The notes beneath the pieces are model-generated. The model worked only from the letters and a program-made list of their open reading frames with translations, was not told where the DNA came from and did no database searches. From Plantago elongata (lineage: Eukaryota; Streptophyta; Magnoliopsida; Lamiales; Plantaginaceae): DNA of 53,995 nucleotides. The DNA lies in contig JAYMSP010000396.1 in the NCBI GenBank assembly GCA_036897095.1, forward strand, positions 1 to 53,995. The letters run 5' to 3'. Made by a program: the position numbers and the translations under genes. Below are positions 11,677 through 23,373 of this stretch, piece by piece (the first letter of the stretch is position 1; every line of letters starts with the position of its first letter).

Positions 11677-12072
11677 CTTCTTTTGTAAACCTCTCCAATT
11701 CTAGAATGGACAATATATTCAATATTGGCAGGCCCTTGCTTTAGGACAGGATTGTTCAGATAGCAAGAATCAACTTGATGATCCAATTTCGAACAAAAAA
11801 TGCAGTACTGAGTTAGCTCTTTGTGTAAGATTCTTATCTTCCATTTCTGGCCTTTAACTTCTACTAGAACATAATCTGATTGGTTTCATGGCATCGACTT
11901 CAACCAATACTCTAGCTCTCTCTAACCTCATGAAAGCTGTCGTAGTTGAATTAACTCTCAACGGCAAACCAATCGGCTTCAACAACTCAAATAAGGCTTC
12001 AGGATGATAGAGCATGATAGGTACCTGGTTCATCAAAATTCGGATTGGAATCCAGAGAGAATCCTTGGACAT

Positions 12073-14390
12073 ATTACTTATAAGTATGTCTCTCTAAAAC
12101 AATTATATATACGGTCATATAAATTTTTTAAGTCCTAAATTCACTCTAACTGGACAAAATCACCCCTTGTAAAATTATGGCAAAAAAGTTCATTCTAATA
12201 AGTTATCGACCTAAATATCTCCCTCAACTAGATTTGATAAGTATTTTCTAAATCCGGCTATAATAATAGTTCAAATAAGATGTTAAATTGAATTAGATAA
12301 TCAATTTGAAATCCATAGAATGAATATTAATCAAAATTTGTCTAAAAAGTATTGCTGAATGTTCTGAGAATTTTTGTTTTTCCAAATTGATTGAATATGA
12401 AAAACGAAACAAGTAGAGCATTTTTTAAAATCTCTCGTGGAGTATAACTAAGCTGACCAATCATTGCTTATTCTTAGGAACACCATAAAATAGTATTTAC
12501 TAAAAATAAATATATTTTACAATAATTAATACATAAAATACTAAAAATACTACTCATGTCTAAAATTAGTAAATATAGTAGTTTTAAATACATTTTATCG
12601 GGTTGAATTTGACACATTAATTTTTTTTTATGTGGTAGGACTCCTCTTTGAGTTAGCTTACAATTTTCAAATCTTTCCCTTTCATCATTTTTATTTTTCG
12701 TGTACAGTTTCACTTTCGTTATATGCCTTGTGAATTGTGATTTGTACTCAATTTTCTAATCATTTTAGCATTTCTATTTTTTCTATTTCTTCATACACAA
12801 TTCGATGCCAGTCATTATATCATCTTTTTAACTCAATTTATAAGTACCTATTAACGTAAAATATTTGTTACACATACAAAGACAATTTACAAGTTGTTCG
12901 AAAAAAATTGTATCCAAAATATGTATTAAAATTCTGAACCAATATTTTTCTAGTAATACTAATCGCATTATATATTTTACTAAACACATGACAGTATTTT
13001 TATATATTTCAAACAACACAACAATTATTATAATTAATAAAATAGACCTATAATTATAAATAATTACAATTTTACCTAAAAAAACATCTAAACATGTTTA
13101 TTTGAACCAATCATATTAGTCAAAAAAAATCGAATAAAATTTAAAAGAACATGAAGAATGAAGACGAAGAACGAAGAACACAAATTGGCCGGAGAAGCTC
13201 TGACCAGATCGTCGGAGCTCCGACCAACACAGCTCCAATTGGAGCTGTGCTGCCGGGCGATTTGTCAGGACACGGTCCTGGCATATTTGAACCTGAACAG
13301 AACCGTAACCTGATTAGACATGGTTTTTTTTTTTAAAAAAATTATCAATGTAAAGTTAATTAATTTAATTATACTAAGTAATTAAACAAATATTAACGAT
13401 TACGAATATGAATTATAATAATATAAATATTTTAAATTTATAATTATTTATAAAGTATGATTGATGATTTTATAAGATTGATTTTTATTACGTTATGGTA
13501 TCGTAGTGTATATATGTTCATATATTTTCGAATATGTGATAATTTGATAAATTTTACAAAAATTGGGACTAATTCTATATTTATATAATTTGTTGAACCT
13601 TTTTTAATATATAAAAATGTGTCATGTGTTTAGTAAAAATGGTCTTGTATTTAATAATCCCCTATTGTTATTGAGTCTGTCTTGCGAGAGACCCCTATAT
13701 TTTGGAGAGTCTCGAAAGTCCCCTTCAAATGGTAAAACTAGATAATTATACATTTTTTTCACAACTTGACTTTGAATGATTTTTCGCGGATCATTTGACC
13801 CGAATTCATTAAAAATGGATCAAGTAAAAATTAGAGAATATAGCGGAAAAACTAAATAAAACTAAAGAATTCCTTTTATAAACTAGACAATATAACGTAA
13901 AAACTAGACAATATAGATTATACCGAATAAAATTTCGGTATAAGTGATAAAACTAAATAATATAATTTATAAAATTAGACAATATAGTTATAAAATTAGA
14001 CAATATAGTTATAAAACTAGACAATATGTTGTAAAAACTAAATAATATGTACTAAAAATTAAAAGGTTCAACACAAATGCACAATATAAGATATAATATA
14101 AAAAATTAGATAAATATTGATAAAAATTAAATACATATTATTTATATAAAAATTAAATAATATTTATTAAAAATTAGGGGTCATTCCGCATTCTCTAAAA
14201 TGTAGGAGGAGGAGACTTAGGAGCTAATTGGCATGGCACTCAAATGGCCATTTGGATGGAATTTTGATAAAATTGTTTTTGAAATGGAATTAAAATGGAA
14301 TATTTGACGTGTATTTTAGGCCAAATCACTGTTCATCGAGCTAAATTGAACGATTTAAATGCTATGGCAATCAACACCTTAGTATTTTTA
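12073..14390. other. AT-rich intergenic or intronic stretch without a supportable gene
   Basis: Only short low-complexity frames are present. A GC-richer island at 13150-13330 has an open 61-codon frame of no recognisable family and contains a perfect 22 bp palindrome. The part from 13.87 to 14.07 kb is a short-period tandem repeat. Confidence 0.6.
13875..14065. repeat. 21 bp tandem repeat (TTATAAAAYTAGACAATATAG)
   Basis: Three clean units start at about 13967, 13988 and 14009. More diverged units flank them on both sides. Non-coding. Confidence 0.75.
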
Positions 14391-14405
14391 TTTAGCCCGC
14401 ACAGG

Positions 14406-14605
14406 GGAGTCGCCACATTGTGGGTTTTAAAGCTGAGGCTGAGTTGTTTGTTAGTTCAGTGAATGACACGTTTCTCCATTTGTAAATGCAGAAGACGAGT
14501 CTCCATGTTGTTGGTTTTGAAGCTGAAACTGAGTTGTTTGTGAATTGGATGACCCGAGGTGAATCTGATACAATTGGATGACCCGAGCTGAAACTGAGTT
14601 GTTTC
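14406..14605. repeat. Nested micro-duplications at the 5' edge of the NB-ARC block
   Basis: GCTGARRCTGAGTTGTTT occurs three times (14432, 14522, 14587). The first two copies extend upstream into GAGTC.CCA.GTTG.GGGTTTT, with a 90 bp period. AATTGGATGACCCGAG occurs twice, 29 bp apart (14543, 14572). The third copy runs straight into the NB-ARC reading frame. Confidence 0.8.
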
Positions 14606-16654
14606 CCGTTCGAATCTGGGTGAACGTTTCCGATACACTCCATCTGAGGAAAGTGCTCCTGACTATTCTGTCAAAGTTCACGCCAGACAAACAAGATTCA
14701 TCTATCACAGACAACGAGTTAATTGATAAGGTCAGGATCTATCTAGAGGATGAAAAATTCTTGATTGTGTTTGATGACATCTGGACAATCGAAGCGTGGA
14801 AGGAACTCAAGGCTTTACTCCCAACTAGTAATAAACAGAGTAGGGTCTTGATCACCACACGTGACACGCGTGTGGGGTGGAACGCTTCTACTTCAAACAA
14901 ACTTTTCCATAACCTAAGGTTTCTAGAAGCGGATGAAAGTTGGAAGCTTCTCCAATACCAAGTATATGGCAGGCTTGGTGATGTTCCTGAAGAACTAGTG
15001 CCAATTGCTCGAAACATCGCAAACAATTGCAAAGGACTTCCCCTTGCCATCATAGTCATTGGGGGAATTTTGTGTGACAGATTAACACGTTCACGTGATA
15101 ATACTATGGTAGCGAAGAAGATATTGGAAGAATTCTTACTGAGCGTGTGGGGTTATGTAGTTGGTCGTGATTGGCAATTTTTTGAACGTATTATATCGCT
15201 CAGTTACGATAAACTTCCTTTCGAATTGAGAAGTTGCTTTCTATATTTAGGTGTGTTTCCTAAAGATGCTGAGATCCCGGTCCAAAAACTATTATGCTTG
15301 TGGATATCAGAAGGGCTTATTCACCAGAACTACACAAAAAAAACACAAAAAAGGACATTGGAGGAAGTTGCCCACAGCTACTTGAGAGAACTTATTAACC
15401 GGAACTTGGTTATGGTTAGCAAAGCAAAATATGATGGCACGGCTAAAACATGTCGTATTCATGACTCCATTTATGAAATATGTAAACGAGAAGGCAAGAA
15501 GTTAGATGAATTCACAGAGGTCAACAGGAATGAAACCTATTCAGACATAGAAGGGACCCGTCGCCTTCTTATCCATTCCAATGCCCATGATTTCTCTTCT
15601 GGAAAACTAAAGGTCACAAAAGTTCGCTCTTTATTATGTTTCAATGAGTCTGGTAGCAGAACGTTGGACGAAAAAGATATTCAATCAATAACTAATGCCT
15701 TCGGCTTGCTGCGAGTGTATGAAGTAAAAAATTTGAAGTTCAGAAAATTTCCTGCAGAGTTCGTCCAATTGATTTACTTAAGGTACCTCACATTGAAATT
15801 AGCTACTGAGTTCAATTTTCTTCCATAGGCTATCACCAATATGCGGTACCTAGAGACTCTTATAGTGGATACTCGGCATACGCCCTCAGAAAGAGTTGAA
15901 ATCAAAGGAGATATGTTGAGGATGAGGAGTCTAAGGCATTTTAAGACACACGCATCCATTGTCTTTAAAACAAATGCTAGAGACAAAGGCGGTAAGAACC
16001 ATCAAACTCTAAGTAGATTGTCGCCTGAGAGTTTCACAGCTAAAGTATGTGAAAAGGCAAGAGGCCTTGTTACTTTAGGAATTCAAGGAGACTTAACAAC
16101 AGTCAAGAACTTCAAATGCTTTAAAAGGTTGAATTCTCTCAAAAAATTGAAGCTAGTACATCGGGTGGGTGTGGGTCGTGGTGGAAATGCTCAAAATCCA
16201 TGGAGGGACTTACCTGATTCACATAGTTTCCCACCAAAACTCAAAACTCTGGTGCTGGTTGGACTCATTTGGAATGGAGAAAGATGTCTGCATTTTCTAA
16301 GATTGATACCCTTGAGGAGCTTAAACTGAAGAGAAATGCCGGCCGAGGAGACGCCTGGGAATTTAAGGGCACTTTTGGTCTTCTTATATCCTTGAAATTC
16401 AAAGGGCAGACCTCAAGTGTTGGAAAGTAGAAGGAGATGACAGTTTTCCCAAACTTCGATTTCTTTCCATTAATAACTGCGAGAAATTGAGAGAAATTCC
16501 ATCTACTCTTGGTAAAAACCTTGTGGAGTTGTCCTTGAATGACGTAACTGAAGATGCAGTTAGATGTGCTCAAGAAATCATGGAACAACGTAACAAACTT
16601 GGAAGATCAATCACACTCGACATTGCTGGTTCAGATAGAAACCGAGAGTCTTAA
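14578..16654 (+). pseudogene. NB-ARC-LRR part of a CC-NLR resistance gene; P-loop missing, one stop, two frameshifts
   Basis: From 14578 a 416-codon frame carries NB-ARC motifs in order: FPVRIWVNVSD (RNBS-A position), KFLIVFDDIW (kinase 2, ~residues 60-69), SRVLITTRDTRV (RNBS-B), NNCKGLPLAI (GLPL), CFLYLGVFPKDAEI (RNBS-D) and CRIHDSIYE (MHD position, here IHD). An LRR region follows. The motif style resembles R1/Tm-2-like CC-NLRs, which sense pathogen effectors in the cytosol. The P-loop (GxGGxGKT) that should precede RNBS-A is absent, and upstream sequence is duplicated non-coding DNA. The frame stops at TAG 15826-15828 but continues in the same frame (AITNMRYLETLIVDT) to 16329. The reading then shifts twice, near 16283 (to MSAFSKIDTLEELKLKR) and near 16385-16400 (to ADLKCWKVEGDDSFPKLRF), ending at TAA 16652. 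Without nucleotide binding it cannot act as a normal NLR. Confidence 0.85.
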
Positions 16655-16738
16655 CTGGTCAGTAAATTTCACTCCACTATGTTTCTACTCTTCACATTCA
16701 GATTCTTCTATTTAATAGCAACTGCATAGAAACTGCTC

Positions 16739-16838
16739 TACTTCAGTATGTCAAATATCAAAACACACGAAGCTTGTTTCATCTACTCCAACCCTTGTGT
16801 GTTTTGATATTTGACTGTTTGACAATTAACATACTAAA
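16739..16838. repeat. Imperfect inverted repeat (hairpin)
   Basis: TCAAATATCAAAACACACGA (from 16751) pairs almost fully with CTTGTGTGTTTTGATATTTGA (16794-16814). ACTTCAGTATG outside the left arm pairs with CATACTAAAGT outside the right arm. The right side carries a bulge of about 16 nt. The loop is about 21 nt. Confidence 0.75.
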
Positions 16839-17084
16839 GTACTTTAAGTATACGCTCAGAATCTACAATAGAAAATTAGAGGTTTGATTTGGGGGCACTA
16901 ACGACCTGCAAGACAACACGAAAGAAAATGCTGGGACGTAAGATCCAAAGGGGACACCGGTGTGGTGCCGATCGAGTGGACTCCGACGCTCAAGCTAGTG
17001 AGTCTGGAAAATATGAAATAAATTGTAAATAAGTGAAGGGGGTAGGATATCCTGATTGAGATGGTGTGACTCTCTTGGTGGCCA

Positions 17085-17175
17085 GGAGGAACTAGCAAGA
17101 TGATCAGGCGGCTAAGAGGGTCTAGCAAGATGATCAAGCGGCTAGCTAGGATGAGTCAGCTAGATGATCGGTTGG
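17085..17175. repeat. 30 bp tandem repeat (TAGCAAGATGATCARGCGGCTA)
   Basis: Units begin at 17093 and 17123. A third, more diverged unit (TAGATGATCGGTTGGCTA) starts near 17160. Non-coding. Confidence 0.65.
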
Positions 17176-17616
17176 CTAGGCGGATGGTTGAATGGACTAG
17201 GTGAGATTGGATGGACGTTTAGAGGATGTGATGATGCAGTGATGGAGGTTATGGAAGAGATAATGTTATGATACGATTGCAGAGAGATAGCTTTAGTTGT
17301 TAGGGTTCTGCTAGTACGTGTAGTTGCTAGATATCAGATGTCCTCTAGGTTCCCTTTCTCCTCCTTTTTATAGATGCAGATGCACCAACGGGTTGATTCC
17401 CATAACTCCCTTATTTGTCGGGATCTAGTTGGAGAATGATTCTACTCACCTCCCAATCTTAACCACTGACTCCTTTATTCTCATGTTAGTTGGAGACGTG
17501 GGAAACCATGTAGATGGATTATTCCTCACGTCTAGGTTTCCACGACCTGGTCCATATCTGGGTTGCAACTGTGGCTCCCTGGGCCATTGGACTTGGGCTA
17601 GCCATCTTGACCAGAT

Positions 17617-17716
17617 GAACTGATGCAGGTAGAACGTTGACCGATTTGGTCCTGCTAGCTAGTGAACTGATGCAGGTAGAACGTTGGACCAGTTTGGTCC
17701 TGTTAGCTAATGAACT
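17617..17716. repeat. 47-48 bp tandem duplication
   Basis: GAACTGATGCAGGTAGAACG starts at 17617 and again at 17664. A partial third unit starts at 17712. The copies share TTTGGTCCTGYTAGCTA. Confidence 0.8.
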
Positions 17717-20441
17717 GACACCACCCATGTAGATATGGTTTGGTCTTGTTAGACTCAATTTGATTTAGCGGACCGTAAGCTCATTCAAGTAAGAACTTAT
17801 CAATTGGGCCCGAGCCTACATAAATTATAGGATCTTGTTCGAACGTTTCCAAACATTTGGGCCGGTTTTAGTCATAAATAAGTCCAGATCGAATTTTTGC
17901 CAATACACTTTACATGATTAATTCTATTCTCTATTCTATCATAGGCTGTTTACCAAAACTAGTTGGTAGCTGGTTAGGTAGATTTTTTTTCAACAAGCTA
18001 ATTTGATTAGCTTCTCAAACCAGTTAGCTGCGCGTTCACGTAACGAGCTTTTTATTTTAAAAAAACTCATAGAGCTGAAAAGCTAGCTGAAAAGATAGTG
18101 GTAAACAGAGTCATAAAGTAATGAATGAAGTGTACCGGGACACTAACTATAAATGGTTTATTTAGGGATGGACTATAGTTTGAATAAATATTTTGAGTCT
18201 ATTCATTAAAACGTCTATGTTCTCAATATCGGTGTATATAATTTCATATTAGAAAATAATCGATTTCATTAACAATATAGACTTTTTAAATAATAACTAG
18301 ATAATTTTATAGATAATATGAATTTATATTTATATACATTATTTAGCTAGATACCATATAAAGTACTGCATCAAAATACTTTGTGTTAACTATTTGACCC
18401 CATAACAACAACTACTAGTTTATAAATACACTAAAAATTAATACACTACGCTCCCGCTTATACATTTTATAAATTAATTACTATACAACATATCTAATTC
18501 TATTTGATGTGATCTATACATCAATTTTGTTAAAATATAATATTATGATATTGATACTTACTTAGTGTAGCGCCCTAAAACAGTGTTTAAGAAATTTAAT
18601 TGAAAAATATAAGGGAAAAAAATATGAAATGTTGACAACATGTTTAGAAAGATATTGAAATCCATCAAGGAATAGCAAATTACCGAGAAATGGTAATTTA
18701 ACATAGCGGATCTAAATCAAAAATATAAATATATTTATGGTTTTAATGCAGCAATGCATGTAGAATATCCTTATCGATTTAAGAGAAAGCTTAGTCACTT
18801 AGGATATGACTTTTGAAATGCTTGATGACAAATAAATTCAATAGTCAATGCTTATTGCAACTGATTTCTAAAATAGCGAGAGCTAGCATTGAGGTAACAT
18901 TCACTATAGTTAAATGTTGAGAAAATAGAAATGGACGACTATCATCATATTCGGGGTTGCGAAATTGAGTAATCAAATCGAGTCGTAAATGCACTCGAGA
19001 GTTTTATAGACGTGATAACGTGCAGGTGAGCCGGAGTCTAATTCGAACACACACGACGGTTCATGTAGAAACAACTACTGGGATGGGTGAATGGATGTTT
19101 GTGTGTGAGGTTGTGAACGGAGAAAATTTTAAATATCAATTCTTAGTAGCCGATTATTGAAGAAAAGAAAAGAAGCGCTAAACAAATTATATAAGTAAAT
19201 GACACTTTAAAAAGGAGAATGACACTTTAACAGGACAATATCATTTAGCCGGTTGTTAGAGAATAGAGAAAAAACGCTAAACAATTTACAAAATTAGAAT
19301 GATACTTTTACAAGTGAAATGACACTTTTTGATCGAAAATGTATTTTTACAGTATAATTATTGAGAATTATTATATTGTTTAACAAGTTAGTTTGCTACT
19401 AGAAACATCTCTAAGCTTGTTTTGATGCATGCAGGATATGATACGGGTGCTTCAGCATTTCAAATTGATTTTCTGGCCTGGACTTAACCGCTCAGATATG
19501 ATGATCCAGCAAGATGGTGGAACTTTGTGACGTTTCTTTGTTTGCTTGTATTTCCACATTGATTTGGTTTGTATTTGGTGATTACTTTGTATTCGTACCA
19601 CTTGTCAAACGCATTGCATCGAAAACAAAAGAAACATACTATTAAACGTGTGAAATTTGATTCGTGGAGTGGAACTTAATTTCTAATACCCAAAGACATG
19701 TCCTAATTTGTGTATTCCAGCTTGATTTCATTCAGATTTTCTGAGGTGAATACATTGTGGATTATAGTCTCTATCACTTGGCTTAGTACCTGAGTGTTGG
19801 AGAAAACTGGGATGCAGCGGCTATAATGGAGATGAATGATATGGTTGGGGAGGGTATCTTATACTTTTGCCAAGCCAGCGCCCTGTATCAAAAAGGGGAC
19901 GGGACACATATTTATGCAGATACATGACTGATCCATATCCATATTCACGCGAATAAAAATCAAACTCTAAATTACGTAATCGGCATACCTTAGTCAGATC
20001 CATCACCAGTCCAGCGACACCGGAACCCTTCCAGCTGCCAATCCCAGCAGGTGCTGCATATTAGGGAGTAGGGACTTCCAAGTTCTAAGTTGAGGTTGGC
20101 AGTGTGGGTCTAAACAGTCCTCAGCAAAGTACTTCCAAGAGCTGATCAAAGGAAAACGCAGCAGCAAGAAACCTGCAGCATCAAAGGCAAGAATGCCATT
20201 TGTAGCCACTTTCACAGATGAACTTACGAGCGCATAACTCAGGAAAATCAAGATTTAGACCACATAGAAATCATACTAATATTTTCATTGATTCCAACTG
20301 TCCGTAAGAACACCACATTAAGAAAAGGTAGCGTTTATTCCCTTACTACGTGGGGTAAATATACACCTTACCAGACTAGTATGTATATTTTCTAGCCGGT
20401 TTCGTCTCTATATATATATACAGAGTGCCTCATCATTATTT

Positions 20442-23373
20442 CTACATCAGATACTCATAGTACAAAACAAACAGAGCATCTGGACCATCCCTTGGGAGGT
20501 TTCTTATGTACTGGTAGAAACGTTGCACATTCTCGGAGGAGATAGTTTTGTAGTCTGCCACTTCGTCCTTGGATGTTAAAACCCACAAGTCTTCGGACAT
20601 TACCCTCCTTAGGCAACCACGGCAGAAGGGACACGATTCTGATCTACCACACCTGAAAATCAGGCCAGGTTAAGTTGACAAGACAACGCCTCCAAGAAAA
20701 TAAAAACAATTAATAAAAGATCACCGAGATTAGAGATAAAATAGTGCAATCCCAGCAAAAATTTACATACTCTGACTCTGTTTTATAGATCACTTATATT
20801 TCAAAACTTGAGTGGAAGTCTCAAATTTAGTTGATGTGATTATAGACACCTCTTTCTAAATTACGGGCTGGTTCATAAAAGCCTTTTCGAATTTGAAAGG
20901 AAAGGAACTTTCGTTTACCAGTCACGGAAACAGTTTATGCACATTGAGTGGCAACAAGTAGGCAAGACCACTTTGGCACGAAGTTCCAAGCATATTCCGC
21001 ACTCATCATCTCTATCTAAATCGGTGCTTGTTGCTCCTCCATCAGAATCTGCCTCGGTTCTTCTCCTTCCAGCACTTCTCTGTACTCTATTCTCCTCTTG
21101 AATCTCCTCCAGCTCAACTGAATCATGGAGCTGCTCAAGTGATGGCAATATCACAGCTGCAAGTTGGTGTTACAAGCACCAATGAGAAAAAATTATATAC
21201 TATACTGCAAGATGAAGAGAGCTGACAAAGCAACAAACCATAAAATTCCTTGACTGATGCTTTCCTTCCATACGTCGATATTGTTGGCCTTTGATTGCTG
21301 TACACCTGCATACAAATGGAGAGCAAGATTCAACGTACAGGTAGCATACACCATGACTCAACAAAACACAGAAAGGACAAGGGATTATCCTAAAAAAGGT
21401 ACTAAGGAAGTAGATTCAAAAAAGAAGGAACTTATGTATTAGTAATACAGTACTTTGTAAATGAGCACGTGAACAAAGTTAAGGTATCGTGGCAGGAAGC
21501 AGCATAGTGAACAGTCAAAGCAGCCCAGGAAAAACAGAACGAAAGGGGCTAAGTGATTGTACACAAGCCTCATTTGTATTCCTCTGCTGCCCTTCGGTGT
21601 TGGAATTTCGGCGGCCCTACGTAAGCGAAATTAAATAAACTATCAATAAATAACATCATTTTCACATGTGAGCAACACATATAACCATCATAATGCAATG
21701 CCATAGTATGCATAACTACAGCAATATAACAATCATCGGTTGCACTTGTAGCTAAAATCCTGTAATGAACTACACCATTTATTCAGAAAAATAAAAACAG
21801 CGATTAAAACATATTAATTCAACGTGCAAAGAAATAGGATTTACCTCCTGCTTCAAGTTACAGTAAATAGATACTTCAAAACTATAACACGGATTTGGAT
21901 ATAATAAAGAATAATTCATAAATCATAACTAAATGTTTAATTGGATCCAAATACACCCAGGCCATTTTTGTTTAACACCTCTTACAGTACACTTTATGTG
22001 ACATTTCCAGGGCCAATCAAAAGACGCTGCTGCATCTCTCGGTCCGCTACGGAGGCCACGTGATATTTAATAACGTGGATTCTTTATAAAGACAAGATTA
22101 TCCAATCTCTTTTTGGCCTAATATCCGTGAATTGTCTGTTATCTACGTCAGTAGTAATACCGACAAAAATAAAATCTTCGGACAGTTGATTATTGGCCAA
22201 AATACCCTTTTGCACTGACTAAACCTCATTGGTCACAAAAGACCTTAAACGATGCACGAATTGCAGATTATCTGAGAGACGGTCAGAATGAAGAAGAATA
22301 TCGCCTAACAACTTAAGCTGTAGAGTCGCTAAGGTGGCAAGAAATCTTCCAAACAGTAAAACATTCGCATGTGATTTGTTAGACTGCTCCATTAAGCAAT
22401 AGTAGAAGATGCTTGTAAACAAATACCTTACTGCATTACCAGATCAGTTTCACTCTTAACAAGCAGCTATCATCAATATCACTTGCAAGAAATTACATTT
22501 GCATTTTCATAGAACATGTAAAAAAGTCACTAATATCCAAAGGCAGACACAAAGAAAACACTAAATTACACAAGAAAAGGTAACTGTGTCCAGATCAGGC
22601 AAGAAATTTGATCAAATCACAAGTATTTAACATATTCCATGTTCATAGAACTTCCAAAACCTTGAAGTATGAAAAAGACATAAAGGAAACACTAAATTTT
22701 ACAATAAAAGGTAAATCTTTCAATATTACGCAGTAAGTTTCAGCAATTGCAAGAATTTAACATTGCATGTTCTTACAACTTCCAAAACTTCAAAGTATGA
22801 AAAAGATACAAAGGAAACAGTAAATTTCACATTAAAACGTAAATCATTCAATATTAGGCAATCAGTTTCATCATATGGCAAGAATTTAACATTGCATATT
22901 GTTAAAAACTTCCAAAACTTAAGGTATGAAAAAGAACAAAGAAAACACTAAATTTCACAAGAAAAGGTAAATCTTTCAATTTAAGCCATAAATTTCAGCA
23001 AATTGCAGGAGTTTGACACTGCATGTTCTTATAGCTTTCAAAAGTTCAACATCTAAAGTCAGACACAAAGAAGACACTACATTTCACATGAAAAGATATC
23101 AATGAACAACCCAATAATTACAAGCATACAATTAATGAATGCTCTAAACATTCCCAAAATCACCATTATTATTACTCTAAGAGAAACCCATTACAGAAAG
23201 CACACTTGGTATAAACAGAAACATTTCCACCAAAGCCAAAAACCCAAGATGAAAAAAGAGCCAAGAAAATCGATTTCTCACAGCTCATTAGCATGCTGAA
23301 CATCAATTTCCAAAGCCCTCAAGGAATCCCTGACAGAAGTCCTTCCCAATTGATGATAATGCGTCATTTCCAT
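20442..23373 (-). CDS. AIRP2: AIRP2-type C3HC4 RING E3 ubiquitin ligase, five coding exons
   Basis: Coding exons in transcript order are 23373-23282, 21616-21454, 21305-21239, 21156-20919 and 20652-20442. All introns are GT-AG and phases agree, giving 256 residues. The N-terminus has RDSLRALEIDVQHANELAAE, then QMRLVYNHLAPFVLFFLGCF and LNFVHVLIYKVYSNQRPTIS, all hallmarks of the AIRP2/At3g47160-like family. The RING is complete: C160, C163, C175, H177, C180, C183, C194, C197, with ECGICLE and SCPFCRG. An SEDLWVLTSKDEV tail and the end DALFVLYYEYLM follow. AIRP2 is a cytosolic E3 that promotes abscisic-acid and drought responses in Arabidopsis. Orthology is inferred. Intron 1 is 1,665 bp and holds a minisatellite. 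No damage is visible. A 3' UTR beyond 20442 is likely but not delimited. Confidence 0.93.
22490..23100. repeat. ~128 bp minisatellite in intron 1 of the RING gene
   Basis: AAGAATTTAACATTGCATGT-type landmarks recur at 22621, 22751, 22880 and 23007 (spacings 130, 129, 127). Each is followed by CTTCCAAAAC, AAGTATGAAAAAGA, AACACTAAATTTCACA and a GGTAAATCTTTCAAT stretch. A more diverged unit lies at the 22.5 kb end. About five imperfect units in all. Confidence 0.85.

Larger units (their letters stand above)
9510..12072 (-). mobile_element. LINE ORF1 relic (DUF4283 and zinc knuckle), interrupted by a solo LTR
   Basis: On the minus strand 12072-11880 encodes a DUF4283-like segment (SLWIPIRILMNQVPIMLY ... 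GLPLRVNSTT ... ARVLVEVD). After a frameshift near 11880 it continues DYVLVEVKGQKWKI and then a CX2CX4HX4C zinc knuckle (CIFCSKLDHQVDSC, 11761-11810). This order is typical of ORF1 of plant L1-type LINEs and of LINE-derived zinc-knuckle proteins. The frame runs into a solo LTR at 11676 and resumes beyond 10029 (PVNSVQDDHEECQDW). Degenerate sequence with several stops follows to about 9510, including an open 64-codon acidic piece (9704-9510). Truncated at both ends and clearly dead. Confidence 0.75.
16655..20441. other. Intergenic region with retrotransposon-like debris and short repeats
   Basis: No gene is supportable. A GC-richer block (16.88-17.9 kb) with CCGATCGAGTGGACTCCGAC and tandem duplications looks LTR-derived. 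TGTAGCGCCCTAAAAC near 18565 resembles the start of a Ty3-type LTR. Both are weak calls. The 19.8-20.3 kb part may be a spliced 3' UTR of the minus-strand RING gene, with a donor-like CTAAG|GTATGC near 19990 on the minus strand. That is not proven. Confidence 0.4.

Noticed and set aside
19821-20251. Two minus-strand ORFs (61 and 82 codons) downstream of the RING gene
   Set aside because: No recognised domain and no splice path into the RING coding frame, which ends properly at 20442. More likely 3' UTR.
22219-22422. 67-codon minus-strand ORF inside intron 1 of the RING gene
   Set aside because: The RING gene model closes perfectly without it, and splicing it in would break the conserved N-terminus. 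No family is recognised, so it is taken as chance.
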